Source of the DNA: Dichetophora obliterata
Lineage: Eukaryota; Arthropoda; Insecta; Diptera; Sciomyzidae
Assembly: GCA_963920525.1 (NCBI GenBank)
Contig: OY986435.1
Location: 102,299,115 to 102,363,114, forward strand
Length of the DNA stretch: 64,000 nucleotides
Direction of reading: 5' to 3'
In this document: piece after piece, positions 1 to 11,775 of the stretch
Layout of the letters: each line of letters starts with the position of its first letter
How positions within the stretch are numbered: position 1 is the stretch's first letter
Made by a program: the position numbers and the translations under genes
Notes under the pieces: generated by a model
The model's input: the letters and a program-made list of their open reading frames with translations, nothing else
What the model was told of the DNA's origin: nothing
Database searches by the model: none

Positions 1-177
1 CAATTTAATAATATCGTAAAATAAAAACGCTTACAAATAACAAAAAGTTTAATACATTTTAATTTAGTTAAAATGCATACGCTATAATTGCGTAATATAA
101 AAAACGCTACAATATATTAAGTTAGCACAACTCATGACTAGGTCATTGATTGTGACATGAGCCCAACTGCTTATGCC
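1..177 (-). other. 3' flank of a CR1-like LINE
   Basis: AT-rich sequence downstream (minus strand) of the reverse transcriptase of the LINE that fills 0.2-3.6 kb. No ORF, clear poly(A) tail or target-site duplication is visible, so the 3' end of the element may lie outside the window. Confidence 0.4.
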
Positions 178-1553
178 TCAACATGTGTGCCTTGGCTGAC
201 ACACATAGGCATCTTCTGCTGTGTTAACAACACCAATATCGAGAAAACTGGAAACTATTTCTAAGTTAGTGTTATTTATAGTGTTATTTATGTTACTAGC
301 AGATCTTCGCGAGAATGTCATTTGCTTACATTTTTTTAAGTTGAGATTTAATATATTTAAGCTACACCAGTCCACAAGTCTATTTAGATCAAATTGTAAA
401 AGATGTCGTTCTTCGGGTGATTTGTAACAAAGAAAAAGTTTCACGTCGTCAGCGTACATTAAGACGTTACAGTGTTTTATTACCGAAGGAAGATCATTAA
501 TGAATAGTAAAAACATAACCGGTCCAAGATGACTGCCCTGAGGAACGCCAGAAGTGACCGAAATACTTTTTGAAAGAGAATTCTTACATAAAACCTTTTG
601 AGTACGTCTAGATAAATACGAATTTATCCAATTTAATAATGTGACAGGAAACCCAATAAGGTGGAGCTTTTTCAAAAGAAGATTATGATTAACACTGTCG
701 AAAGCTTTGCTAAAGTCCGTATAAATAACATCAGTCTGCAGTCCCAAAGTAAAACCATTTATAACACGCGTAGTAAACTCTAAGAGGTTTGTTGTAGTGG
801 ACTTACCCTTCAGAAAACCATGTTGAAAGACAGAAATGATGGAAGACACGGAGTGGGTTAATTAATCAGTTATAACTTAGGGATTGCACTTAATTTTGCA
901 ATTCCTCGATAGTTAGAAACATCTATCTTGGAGCCAGATTTATGAAAATAACCACTATGCAAGGAAATATTAAAAATGTTTGCTAGAGGAGTACATAGGT
1001 TTGTAGCACATTGCTTTAAAATACAGCTTGGAATTTTATCAGGGCCGGTCATAAAAGAAGATTTTACTTGTCGAAGATAACACATGACAATATTTGGGTC
1101 TATTATAGGAGTTTCAAAAGAGTTAACTGGCGGGAGTAAAGGATACACCGTGCTAGTATTAAATGGTATATCGGAGTAAGTTGAGTTAAAGAAGTTTGCA
1201 AACAAGTTAGAAATCACATTGTCACAAGATGATTCTTCCTGATTGAATTTCATAAGGGGTGGAAAGCTGGAGGCTTTACATTTTGAGGTAACAAAACTAT
1301 AGAAAAGTTTTGGATCATCTTTAAATTGAAATTTTATGTTAATTATATAAGCAGAACAGCATTGTTTATTTAATAGTTGATATCTATAACGACAAGAAGA
1401 ATAGGAAGCAAAGTCTAAACTAGAACCAGATATTTTATATTTTTTAAATAAACGATTTTTTAAATTTTTAAGTGCCTTTAGATCATTTGTTAGCCAGGGT
1501 GGATTTAAAGGATTGGAGAAACACTTTTTTTTGGGATGGACAATAAGAAACAC
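178..1553 (-). pseudogene. Reverse transcriptase of CR1/L2-like LINE (copy 1)
   Basis: Minus-strand remains of the reverse transcriptase of a non-LTR retrotransposon, in two blocks (1553-870 and 849-178) that are no longer in one clean frame. The first block has the thumb/finger region (GPDKIPS, then YRGIAKLS near its end). The second has the catalytic palm motifs: DFSKAFDSVNH, VPQGSHLGP and MYADD. The DFSKAFD/VPQGS wording fits the CR1/L2 side of the LINEs rather than R1 or I. The element would copy its RNA into DNA at a nicked target with the endonuclease encoded just upstream (1726-2430). Breaks between blocks make this copy inactive. Confidence 0.85.
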
Positions 1554-1725
1554 CTTTGCAGAGTATCATTGAAAAACTGTACAGAAGATTCGACGTCATA
1601 ATATGAATATGATGTTCCGCTAGTTAAAATTGGAGGCAGACAATCAGTCTGCGAAAGTAAGGAATTAAGTTTTACATAGTCCGTTTTCTTAAAATTATAA
1701 ACTTTTTTATTTCGCGCATCAGAAG

Positions 1726-2430
1726 TTACTTTATCTTCTTTTTTGTGGGGAGTAAAAGTGTTATTTCAATAGTTGGATGATGTACATCTTCTGGAAGAGT
1801 TACGGGATTCGAACAATGGAGATTAACAGTAGTGCATCTATCTACAAATACAAGGTCTAAGGTTCTGTGGTTTATATTTAAAATATCATTGACTTGTTGA
1901 AGACACAGATCAGACAGCTTATCTAAGAAGTCATTTATCCAATCACTATTGGAAACAGGAGTAAGAAATGAAGAATCGTCAGACGATCTCCAAGTCACAA
2001 AAGGTAGGTTAAAATCACCCAGCACAATAAGAACGTCTTTATTTTTTAACAAATTATGAACTTTTTCGATGGCGTGTAGGTGTTTTAAATACATTGTTAA
2101 GTCACATTTAGGAGGAATGTAAGAGCAGGTAACATAAATAATACTATTATTTAATTTAACTGCAACACAAATGAACTCAATGTCACTGGTGTCAAGAATT
2201 GTCAATTCTTCAGATACAAGCGAGTTTTGAACAGCTATCAAAACACCACCACTGATCTTATCATGACGATCTTTACGAAAAATTTGATATTTATTGCACA
2301 TTATTTCAGAATTTAAGATATTAGAGCGAAGCCAAGTCTCTGTAAAAATTATAATGTTATATTCAAAATAAAAACTGTTTATGAAAATATCGGAAAGTTT
2401 GGAGTTAAGACCCCTTACATTTTGATACAC
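1726..2430 (-). pseudogene. APE-type endonuclease domain of LINE copy 1
   Basis: N-terminal part of the same LINE's ORF2. It opens with a QNVRGLNSK-like block, has TETWL (catalytic Glu region), GGVLIAV and LGDFNLP (catalytic Asp/Asn), and ends with DVHHP where many relatives have an SDH motif. In this family the domain nicks target DNA to prime reverse transcription. It is followed after a broken spacer (1560-1725) by the reverse transcriptase at 1553-178. The spacer has lost the frame, so the copy is dead. Confidence 0.85.
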
Positions 2431-2456
2431 AAGCTCTAATTTAGACTTGCGGTTTA

Positions 2457-3549
2457 TTAATCGTTTTTTGGATGAGATTCAGGGCTATTTCGGGGACGCG
2501 GCAAATGTCCAACATTTACCGGTCTTGGATTGCTTCTAAATTCAAATTCGCGTACAATTGTGTTAGGCGGCCAAAAGTTTACATCAACTATAGAATTAAA
2601 TAAATTTTCAGGAACTGTTAATCTGAAAGAAGTGATCGATCTTATATTTGAATATTTGAATTTATGACCCGAAAGATGCAAGGAACAATTCAACTTTGAT
2701 TTAATGAAAAAAATCTATATCAACCTCTGTTGTATCCGCAGCTAAGCGAAAAACAAAGATTGATTTAGTTGGTGGAATTGCAATGATTGGCTTAGGTGGA
2801 ACAGAAACCTGAGAAGTAAGAGAAACAACCTGGGAATCGACCAAAGTTGGTGAAAGAGAAACAGTTTGGCCATAAGACATGACTGGCAATGAAGGTGGAG
2901 GTGCCAGCACTGGCAAAGGAGCAGAAATCGGTATGTTTTCTGTATTCGAAGTAGAAGTTAAAATAGGTGGAGGGACTGTTATACCATCAATGTCCATGTC
3001 ATCAGCATTGTCATGTACAGAAGCATGTAGAGTTGGAGTTGAATCCTTTTTTTTGCTTACTACGCAAAGACATGTTTTTTTTCCTTTTGGGAGAATTAAT
3101 TGACTCTTAAATATATTTAAAATCGTCGAAAAGAGACTGATATTTAATAAATTTTGCAGAAAGCGAAGAAAGTTCCTTACTTATTTCAGAGAAGCCTTGC
3201 TTTGTCTGCTTGAAAAGCTTGTAGAAGTTGATGTCAGCCAATCTACATTTCTCGCAAGACCAACGCAACCCTTTACCTTCCTCAATACAATCCCCAACTC
3301 GGCCTGTCACGCACATTTGGTATGAACAGCATTATCACATAATGATAAACAGCATGATAAAAACCGCTCAGTTTCACCCCTTACAGAGCAGCCAGGCTTA
3401 GCACAAATCATATTTAAATAATGCAGATAAAATGACGAAAATAAGGCAAAAAAAAAAAACACTGCACTTAAATGACAAGCAACAATTTTAACAAATTTTA
3501 TCAATAAGAATAAAAAGAATAAAAAAAGAAAAATTAGCTTTGTAACCAC
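2457..3549 (-). pseudogene. ORF1 of LINE copy 1 (PHD-like finger protein)
   Basis: ORF1 remains of the same LINE, read leftwards in several frames. The 3549-3307 block carries the first half of a Cys-rich finger (MICAKPGC, then FLSCC, CDNAVHTKC). The 3316-3107 block continues it (LRWSCEKC), so one frameshift splits a PHD-like C4HC3 finger. The 2997-2701 and 2693-2457 blocks correspond to the C-terminal RNA-binding-like part also seen in copies 2 and 3 (FVFRLAADTTEVDI, then FRLTVPENLFN). ORF1 proteins of this kind bind the element RNA. Several frameshifts make it a pseudogene. Confidence 0.7.
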
Positions 3550-3972
3550 CCTGTACTAAAAGTGCCTAAAAGTATACCGCGATTAACAAAAGTAAGTAGC
3601 AAAAATTTAAAATACAATTGATGCACAACTGCTAATGTAAAAATGAGACAAATAATCAAACAACAGAAACAAGCGAATATGAATGTAAACACAAAACTCA
3701 AAAACTTAGCTTCCACAGCTTATGAAAAAAAAAAAAATTGTCAGAAACAAATTTTATTTTCTTCTTTAATAGAATTAAGTGGAAAATTAAACAAAAATTA
3801 TAAAAACCTAACTGGAAAACGTCCTCAAATGTCCCAAAAAGTACAAGTTTACACAGAAATTAGACTTAAATATTCAAACAAACTGGATTAACTTAAAAAT
3901 TTTCGCAGCTAAGTTAACAAACAATCTGTTTACAACGAGAGTTGATTGAGAACTGAGCTTCGATGGTATAAA
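3550..3972. other. Spacer between LINE copy 1 and BEL/Pao
   Basis: AT-rich stretch between the 5' end of LINE copy 1 and the end of the BEL/Pao pol remnant. It may hold the LINE 5' UTR or remains of a BEL/Pao LTR. I see no convincing LTR terminus or TATA box. Confidence 0.3.
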
Positions 3973-6490
3973 CTATTTGGTTCTCCTAGTAAGCTCGGGT
4001 AAATACTCTTGTATCCATTGTCGCCGCATTCCGTTCTTCAGATTTTTGATGATGTGGCACTGTTTTCGAAGGCGCATAAGCCTTGGCTCATAATCTGTTG
4101 GGGTCTGCGTCGAATTAGCACAACCTAAAAAAAAATGATTAGGAGTCAATGGATCAGACTCTTCTGAGGTCACTGGTATGTGCTTCAGGTGTCTGGCATT
4201 GACCATGTTTTCTGCTTCCATAAAAAACTCTGCAGAGTCTCTAAACGCGGTGCGAGCATTATATAGAGAGCTTTCTTCACCAATTGAACGAGTCTCTCCC
4301 AAGCTCCTCCTTCATATGGATTTGCGAGCGTGTTCAAGAAATCTCTAACACCTTGAAGCTCTTTAGCAATTCCAACGAAGTTGGTCCCATTGTCGCTTCG
4401 TATCTGCACTGGCACACCTCATCTGTTAATAAAATTGCGAATTCAGACAATACAGGCATCGCTTTTTATATCGGCAGCAATTTCTAGATGAACAGCACGC
4501 ACGGTCAATCAGGTAAATAATGCCACCCATCGTTTTTCTCGTTGACGTCGAATCGTGACGTTGATAGGACCGAAGAAATCCAGCCCAGTGTACGGCGTAA
4601 CTCGATGAGCCGGAAAGGTATCCATTATTGGCTGGTTCAGTTTTGCCTTCCGAAGTTTACAAAACAAACAGTGGGTCTGAGCACAGTTAACTGCGCGCCC
4701 TAGTGTTGGAATCCAGAAACGCTGACGTATTTCGCTCATCATCGTTGATATGTTAATATGATGGCACTTCCTGTGGTAGTACATAGTGATCCTTAAGGAG
4801 AATAATAGGCTGCCTCGCCTCTATTGATATGCAGTTTGCAATTTCGACTCGTCCATTAACTCTGAGCAAGCCATCCAGTCCAATGCAAGGGTTCAATGTT
4901 TTAAGCTTACTGTCTTTTCCAATATGTTGCATTACTTCTAATTTTCATAACTCATCAGAAAACATCTCCAAGTGCACCCATTTCAGCAAATATATTTCAG
5001 CGCGCGCTTCTTCTTCAGCAGAAAGCTCGCCGGTACACAGCTCTAAATGTTAAATTTCCAGTCTAAAGTTTTGTAAGTATCACAGTAACCACGCTATAGT
5101 TCGCTTCAGTCTGCAATAATTCGAAAAACGATTAATATTTGGTACTTTAAAACATACCTGTTGCGCCAACAAAACGATATGTTTTGCTCGAAGCTCGCTG
5201 TCGCTGGCATCGACTCTGGTGCTTATACTGGCCTCGTCTGGCCACTCGGTTTCAGCCTGAATAAGGAAACCTGGTCCATTTATCCATCTGCCATCTACTT
5301 CATATCGCGGCGGAAACCTCGCTCTGGTTGCTTCGTCAGCAGGATTTAACTCGCCTGGACACCAACGCCATTCGTCTATGCCACTGCCTTCTAGTATCTC
5401 TGCAACTCTATTTGCCACAAACTGCCTGTAAACACGATGATCGGAACGAATCCATTTGATCACCGTGTGACTATCTCTCCAATAGTAATACCTATTTACT
5501 TAAATTGTGTGGCGCCTCACAATTGAATCTTTTATTCGAATACCCATTACCGCAGCCTGCAGCTCAAGCTTGGGTGTCGTATGTTAGCGCGTTGGTTCAC
5601 AACAACTTTTGCCTGATATAAAAACTATATTTATTTTGCCATAACTTACCACTCTCCAGTACGCCACAGCCGCCATCGCCTCCTGACTTGGATCGACGAA
5701 CACGTGAATGTCAACATTAATTTGCTGAAATCTTGGTGAATAACGCCTAGGCACTCTGAGCTCTTCAACTTTTGGCAGCTCCTGAAACCACATCTTCCAC
5801 CGACGATATATTTGCTCCGGCAATGGCTCGTCTCACTGTACGCTGGCTTTCCACAGAGCCTGCATTAAAAGCTTAGCCGAAACCGTAAAGTTAGCTAAGA
5901 AACCGAAGGGATCAAGCAAAGACATGTTTAAACTTAATACTCCCCTTTTTGTTGGAATTCTTTTAAACTGTAATATATCTCGCGGCACTTTGTTTAGTTT
6001 TAAGATGCAAACAAAAACATCCGTATATGGCATCCAATGCATTCCAAGAATGCGTTCCACCTTTCCTATGACATCAAACTCACCATTGTCACTTGCGGCG
6101 TTGTCAACTACCTATTTTAGCGAATTTGAATTCGTCACGATGTTCCTGAGTTGAAACACACCTTTTGCATGTATTTCACGTTTTTTAGTACTTTTATGGC
6201 TTCTTCTTCGGTTTCGAAACAATCCACATAGTCGTCTACATAATGTCTCGACACGATACCTTTGACTGCACAAGGGTCAAACTCCATATATTACTGCGCG
6301 TTCAAGTTTTTTATGTACAGCGCAATGGTTGGCGAACAAGAGGCTCCAAAAATCAGTCTTTCCATCACATATGTCTTCAATGGTTTCGTTAGATCGCCTC
6401 CACTCTACAAGAATTTCTGGCTGTCTTGGTCTTCTTTGCGCACTTGAATCTGGTGGAACATTTCTTTGATGTCTCCGCACACTGCAATCG
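3973..6490 (-). mobile_element. BEL/Pao LTR-retrotransposon pol fragment
   Basis: Decayed minus-strand pol gene of a BEL/Pao element. In coding order: reverse transcriptase pieces at 6480-6060 (FGASCSP-like text in a shifted frame, then the block at 6060-5833 with LLDPFGFLANFTV), an RNase H-like block at 5823-5584 (VDIHVFVDPSQEAMAA), 5463-5080 (WCPGELNPADEATR), the integrase zinc-binding and core start at 4784-4509 (HRKCHHIN, CLFCKLRKA, GLDFFGP), the integrase core at 4415-4185 (IRSDNGTNF, GGAWERLV) and the C-terminal DUF5641-like tail at 4302-3973 (LTPNHFFLG, WIQEYLPEL). Many stops and shifts. It is cut at about 6490 by the tail of another LINE. A gag piece at 12836-13600 may be the other end of the same insertion. 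Confidence 0.85.
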
Positions 6491-6817
6491 GCGCTTGTTT
6501 AAATTTAAATATTTATTTATTTATTTAGAAATAATAATGTTTACATATAAGACAGAGTCTTTTGAATGCATTAAGCAGTTCAGAATAACAACTAGTTATA
6601 AACAACAGAAAAATTAATATAACTTAAAACTAACATTTAGTGATTTAACAAAAAATAATAAATAATAATAAATATTATAGCAGCAGCTAGTCATAAATAA
6701 CAACAAATCATAAATGAACAAAAAATCAATAGATTATTTGATAAAAAAGAAAAATTTTAAATTATTCTTATTCCATTAGGTGAAGAAATAATAAGCTTAG
6801 ATAGATAAGTAGTAGTA

Positions 6818-7258
6818 TTAAGAAAAGTATTTGAAAATTTCATGCTTAAAGTTGCGTTTGTTTTGTATAATTTTAATTCTTAGAGGTAACGAGTTCCAAA
6901 TTCTGATAGCGTTTACAAAGAAAAGTTTGTTCGAGTTTAAAAAACTATTTGTGGGGACTATAAGGTTCATGTTTCTATTCGATCTGCAAAATTGCAACTT
7001 ATCAAATAAGTATTTAAGTGTTTTCGTGTAAATCAAATTATGCAAAAATATGCAGTTCCTGGCATCCAAATAATTGAAAATTTTGCAACCAAGTATTTGA
7101 TTGCTCAAATGACTAACACGGTCAAACTTTCTGAGGCCATAAACATATCTGACAGCGCTATTAAAAGATTTTTGTAACTTTAGTTTGGACCTCGAATCAA
7201 GTTTACTATACACAACATCTGAGTACATAATGAATGACATTATAAGCTGGAGTACCAA
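6818..7258 (-). pseudogene. C-terminal domain of LINE A ORF2
   Basis: A 146-codon block that continues the reverse transcriptase of LINE A. It has the thumb-like end common in CR1/Jockey-type ORF2 proteins: a conserved Arg/Tyr-rich stretch (SAVRYVYGLRKFDRVS), then the terminal RIWNSLPLRI motif. The end is followed by 3' UTR and the TAAA-type tail. It is separated from the upstream block by a shift near 7260-7357. Confidence 0.75.
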
Positions 7259-7356
7259 ATTTCTCCTAGTGTCGACGGGTACAAATGATGCTGTCCACCT
7301 CGAGTTCCGAAGGGCATAATAAATCTGGGCATAATAATGTGATCTTCACAAGAAAG

Positions 7357-8220
7357 TCAGGAGTTAATGTGGTATCCAAGATTTTTAACTTTATCAACAA
7401 ATCTTAGCCCTACGCTATTTAGATAAATAGTTGGTATATCAGACAAAGAGTAACTAGATTTAAAGATCGGTAAAACAAATGACTTCAGTGGATTTAGATT
7501 AAGCTTATTAGCTCTAGCCCATTTCGTTTTTTTGCTCAAATCTGCGTTCATCCTGGGACAGAAATTATCAACAAGGCCAATAGGACTGGACAAGTACAAT
7601 TGAAGATCATCAGCATATGCATGCATGGTTATATGATGGCATTTACTGAATATATCATTTATAAACATTGAAAATAACAACGGACCAATTACTGAGCCTT
7701 GAGGAACCCCACAAGGTAAGTAACTGAAAGCGGACAGACTATCTCCCACCCTAACTCTTTGAGACCTTCCCACCAGGTAACTATATAATTCTATTATAAC
7801 TATATAATATAATTTTTGGCACTATATTGTATGATCAACGGAATCAAATGCTTTCGAAAAATCTAAGAGACAGAGCAAGTTTATGCTGCCTAGATCAAAT
7901 GACACTCTTATGTCGTCTAAAATCTTTATAATAGATGTAGAGCAGTTGTGCCCTGGTCGAAATCCAAACTGAAGTGGGGATAAAAGGTCAAATCTTCGAA
8001 TGTGTTCTGAGATTTGCACGGCCATAAGAGACTCAAAAACTTTTGATAACGATGATAACAGACTTACAGGACGATATGGGAATGATTGTTGTTGATCAGG
8101 GAAGCACAAACTTGTGAAGCAGTGGTTAAATATGTGGATAAGTGGGCTGAGGATATATGGTAAAATAAGTTTAATAAATTTAATGGATATTCCATCGTTA
8201 CCCACTCCAATCGTTACCAA
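7357..8220 (-). pseudogene. Reverse transcriptase core of LINE A
   Basis: Two blocks. 8220-7822 carries the fingers and first palm motif (FRPGHNCSTS, LLDFSKAFDSVDH). 7773-7357 carries VPQGSVIGP, AYADDLQLY and the thumb start (LNLNPLKS). The short broken gap 7774-7821 contains a TATATAA-rich sequence. The catalytic Asp residues of YADD are intact, but the frame is not. DFSKAFDSVDH and VPQGSVIGP place it with CR1/Jockey-type LINEs. It differs clearly from LINE copies 1-3. Confidence 0.85.
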
Positions 8221-8477
8221 TCGTTAATTTTATTTACACACCGAGCTACATTACACTCATCTACAGCAACAAACTCAAAATTAGGTGGATATTTAGACGT
8301 TAAAGTTCTTGTGTTACAGTCGATCACATTACCAGAAGACGTAGAGCTGGCAACAAAGTATTCGTTAAGAATATTAGGATCGATCTGACAATCATTAGTT
8401 TTCACCTTGCATACACCAGCTTGTATTAAATTGTTCCATAGCTTTTTGGTTGGTTGTGCTGAACTTAACTTAGACAT
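8214..8477 (-). pseudogene. LINE A ORF2 linker between endonuclease and RT
   Basis: An 87-codon block (KKLWNNLIQAGV start, CVNKINDW end) that lies where LINE ORF2 proteins have the desert between endonuclease and reverse transcriptase. Its end (NKIND-) leads directly into the GNDGISIKFIK region of the reverse transcriptase with a small overlap and frame change. No catalytic motif is expected here. Confidence 0.6.
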
Positions 8478-8823
8478 AAAAAATATGCGTTTTTATGATT
8501 TAACTGTAGAGTTAAAAACGTTTCTTGATCTTTTGTGCTGTTCCTAATTTGATGTTGTTGGATTTCTTATCCATCGGTTGTAATCTTTATTTCGTTTTTT
8601 AAGGGCTAAACTTACATCATTTGTAAACCAGGGACAGCTTGTATTCTTTACTCGGCGAGTGATTAGTGGAACATGCAAGTCATAAAGTTCACTGATTCTA
8701 TTCATAAAATGCCTAAGCTTCTCATCAACTGAGCTAAACGATCAGCATTCAGACCAATTTGTAGTAGACAAGTCACTACACAAAGAGACATAATCAAAAG
8801 ATTTATAATCTCTAAAAGAGATT

Positions 8824-9248
8824 AAGGGTTTTCATGCAAATGGGCAATACCCTTATAAATGGTATAAACCTCATAAGTTTATCAGCCTTATAAATGAACT
8901 GTCAAAATTCGTATGAAAAAGCTTTTGCACAAACCAGATAAATTTGCTCTTCGATTTAGGTGAGCAAACGAGGTGGCAAACTTATATGATCAATCAGCTG
9001 TTTTCTTTTTTGAAGGAAAAGTTATAATTTGAGCAAAACTAATAAAGATTTAATTCTAAAAATTTCAGAAAACAAGCAAACAATCCGCAAAGCGTCCCCG
9101 TTTAAATGGAACGCATCGCTGGCAGATCGCACAGCTGACTTATATGCTGCAAATGCACAATCGACTTTAAGGGCTGTTCATACAACCTGTCTGATAAAAA
9201 TAACTAATTGCCCAAATTAGAAGCCTGCCACTTTGCATGAAAACCCTT
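8824..9248. mobile_element. Harbinger-like MITE inserted in LINE A
   Basis: A 425-bp element with terminal inverted repeats AAGGGTTTTCATGCAAA at the left and its complement at the right. Flanks fit a 3-bp ATT (or TTA, depending on where the terminus is drawn) duplication, as in PIF/Harbinger elements. It splits the LINE A coding region just after the SDH end of the endonuclease: the frame reads ISDHDLI.. on the right of the insert and SFRDYKSFD.. on the left. No transposase inside. Confidence 0.75.
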
Positions 9249-9324
9249 ATTGTTTTTTCAACGACATTTGGTGACATATCTACATTTAAAGAACAAAAAA
9301 TAAGGTCATGGTCAGAAATAAAGG

Positions 9325-10985
9325 ACAATTGCCTCATCTAAGAATTTGCGCCAGCCATTTCTGTCTTTCGCTTGCTGGCGCCAGTTGGAAGTTCCAAGCT
9401 TCGTTATGTTGTCCTCCACTTGGTCTATTCAACGAAGATGCGGTCGTCCTCTTCTGCGTTGACCGCCGCTGGGTACCGAATCGAATGTTTTCTTCTCTGG
9501 AGAATTGTCTTTCATGCGCTGAACATGACCAAGCCAGCGAAACAGCTCGATTTTAATGCGCTTGACTATGGCGATGTCAGCGTACAGCTCATACAGTTCA
9601 TCATTCCACCGTATTCGGTACTCGCCATTGACGCAGATTGGTCCGTAGATCTTATGAAGAATCTTTCTCTCAAATGCTCCTAAAGTCTTTTCATCTAAAC
9701 TGCTCAGCGTCCAGGTTTGTGATGCGTAAAGTAGGACGGACATAATGAGCGATTTATAGAGCGTGATTTTCGTTCGTCGAGAGAGGGCTCTGCTTCTCAA
9801 TTGCCTACTGAGCCCAAAGTAACACCTGTAGGCAAGAGTTATTCTTCGTTTGATCTCAATGCTGATGTCGTTGGTTGAATTAATGCTGGATCCCAGATAA
9901 ACGAAGTTCTTCACAACCTCGAAGGAGGTATTGTCAACGGTAACGTGGGTTCCAAGACGCTGGGACTGTTTGTTTGTTGACACTAAGTATATCGTCTTAT
10001 CTGCATTCACTGACAGACCCATTCGACTTGACTCTCTTTCTAATCTGGAAAATGCTGCACTGACTTCGCGCGTATTATGGCCAATGATATCGATGTCATC
10101 AGCATACGCAAGCAGCATAACACTCTTGTAGAATATTGTGGCGCTACGTCTCAGATCAGCAGCTCGGATGATCTTTTCCATCATTAGGTTGAAAAAGTCG
10201 CACGATAAGGAATCACCTTGTCTGAAACCTCGTTTGGTAATAAATGGTGGGGAGAGGTCCTTCCCGATTTTAACTGCGCTGCTGATGTTGCTCAGTGTCA
10301 TCCTGCAAAGTCTTATTAGTTTTGCAGGAATACCAAATATAGACATGGTGGAGTATAGGTGCTTCCTTATTGGGCTGTCGAAGGCGGCTTTGTAGTTGAC
10401 AAAAAGATGGTGGGTGTCGACTTGTTTTTCTTGAGTCTTCTCCAAGATTTTTCATAGCGTGAAAATCTGGTCGATGGTGGACTTTCCAGGTCTGAAGCCA
10501 CACTGAATAGGTCCGATCAGTTCGTTTACAATGGGCTTCAATCTTTCACATAAAACGCTCGACAAGACCTTATATGCGATATTAAGAATTCTTATCCCAC
10601 GGTAATTGGCACAGATAGTGGGATCGCCTTTTTTGTGGATTGGGCAGAGCACACTGAGATTCCAATCGTTCGGAATGCATTCTTCCGACCATATTCTACA
10701 TAGAAGCTCGTGAATGCATTTAAGTAGAGCTTCGCCTCCGTTCTTAAACAGCTCAGCAGGTAAGCCATCAGCTCCCGCGACTTTGTTATTTTTAAGCCGA
10801 GCTATAGCTGTCAGAACTTCATCATAGTCGGGCAGTGGAACCTCAACGCTGTCATCCAAAATTGGGGTTTCCGGAATATCATCTCTATTGGCGGGATTGT
10901 TGTCAGCGTCACCATTTAGAAGCTTAGAGAAGTGTTCCCTCCATAACGTCAGTGTACTCTGGACATCTGTCACTAGATTGCGTCT
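9325..10985 (-). mobile_element. RTE-like LINE, 5'-truncated, nested in LINE A
   Basis: Minus-strand reverse transcriptase of a second, different LINE. 10973-10452 holds the fingers (VAGADGLPAELF, PIHKKGDP, YRGIRIL, CGFRPGKSTID). 10445-9429 holds the palm and thumb (NYKAAFDS, GFRQGDSLSC, LAYADDIDI, NFVYLGSSI) and the C-terminal HVQRMKDNSPEKK and RRRGRPH tail. RTE-type elements have this GxRQGD wording and C-terminal tail. One frameshift separates the two blocks near 10450. The endonuclease is missing, so this is a 5'-truncated insertion. The flanks at about 9320 and 10990 return to LINE A endonuclease sequence. Confidence 0.85.
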
Positions 10986-11441
10986 TATTTTTTCGAAGAT
11001 ATATCTGAGACAACAAAAATATCTTATAAGCTCGGGGAAGCATTATTGGCATAGCAAGTAGGTATTATTAACCGTTTAAAGCCCAACTTCAGTAAGTCTA
11101 TCTAAGAAGCGGCCAACAAAATTGTCTTTACATAAAATGTTAATATTGAAATCACCACACATTAAATAATAGTCGTAGCCAAGTGCACAATTTGACAACG
11201 TAGAAAACATTGATCAGAGCTACGGTTACGACAAGGATTATATGTGCACGATACAAAGATATTAACACAATTAACACGGATTTCAATGTTGAGAAATACT
11301 ACCTCAGAACCACTCTACATTCCTAAGAGATTAACATTTAAATTATTTTTTGCATTAAATTGTAACACCCCCGCCCTTCTTATCTATGCGATAATTTCGA
11401 TAAAGCTTACAATTATTAATATTTAAGCAGATATTATTAAT

Positions 11442-11577
11442 GGCCCATTATCATAGTCAAAATAAAGTCGACTTTAAATTTAGTATAAGCATTTTTGACA
11501 GAATTTCAATATAATATGTTGTCAAAAAGCTTGCACTAAATTTAAAGTCGACTTTATTTTGACTATGATAATGGGCC
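11442..11577. mobile_element. 136-bp MITE with perfect 43-bp inverted repeats
   Basis: The ends are exact inverted copies over 43 bp, beginning GGCCCATTATCATAGTC at the left. The flanks read AAT on both sides, so a 3-bp duplication is possible. The transcript of either strand would fold into a near-perfect hairpin with a loop of about 50 nt. It sits inside the endonuclease region of LINE A. No coding capacity. Confidence 0.8.
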
Positions 11578-11583
11578 AATGTC

Positions 11584-11769
11584 TTAATGAAACCAGGTTT
11601 TAGAGACACAGATGATATTAACGGCTGAATTTTCGAAGCAATTTTGAACAATATCAAGCTTAACATCGTTAACGCTTCTCGCATTAAAGTGAACAATGTT
11701 CAGTCCAGAGTGGTGCCTGCACAGAACGCCGATCCGAATTTTTTGGATTTCATTATTAGTAGAACCCAT
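11584..11769 (-). pseudogene. Start of LINE A endonuclease
   Basis: Reads IVHFNARSVNDVKLDIVQ.. followed by a TW motif, the usual opening of LINE APE endonucleases (NxRS, then the Glu-containing TW region; here CVSKTW, so the usual Glu is replaced by Lys). The domain continues leftwards past the 136-bp MITE to a GDFNINI block near 11150, is then broken by the RTE-like insert, and ends at the SDH motif near 9300. Confidence 0.7.
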
Positions 11770-11775
11770 AGAAAA

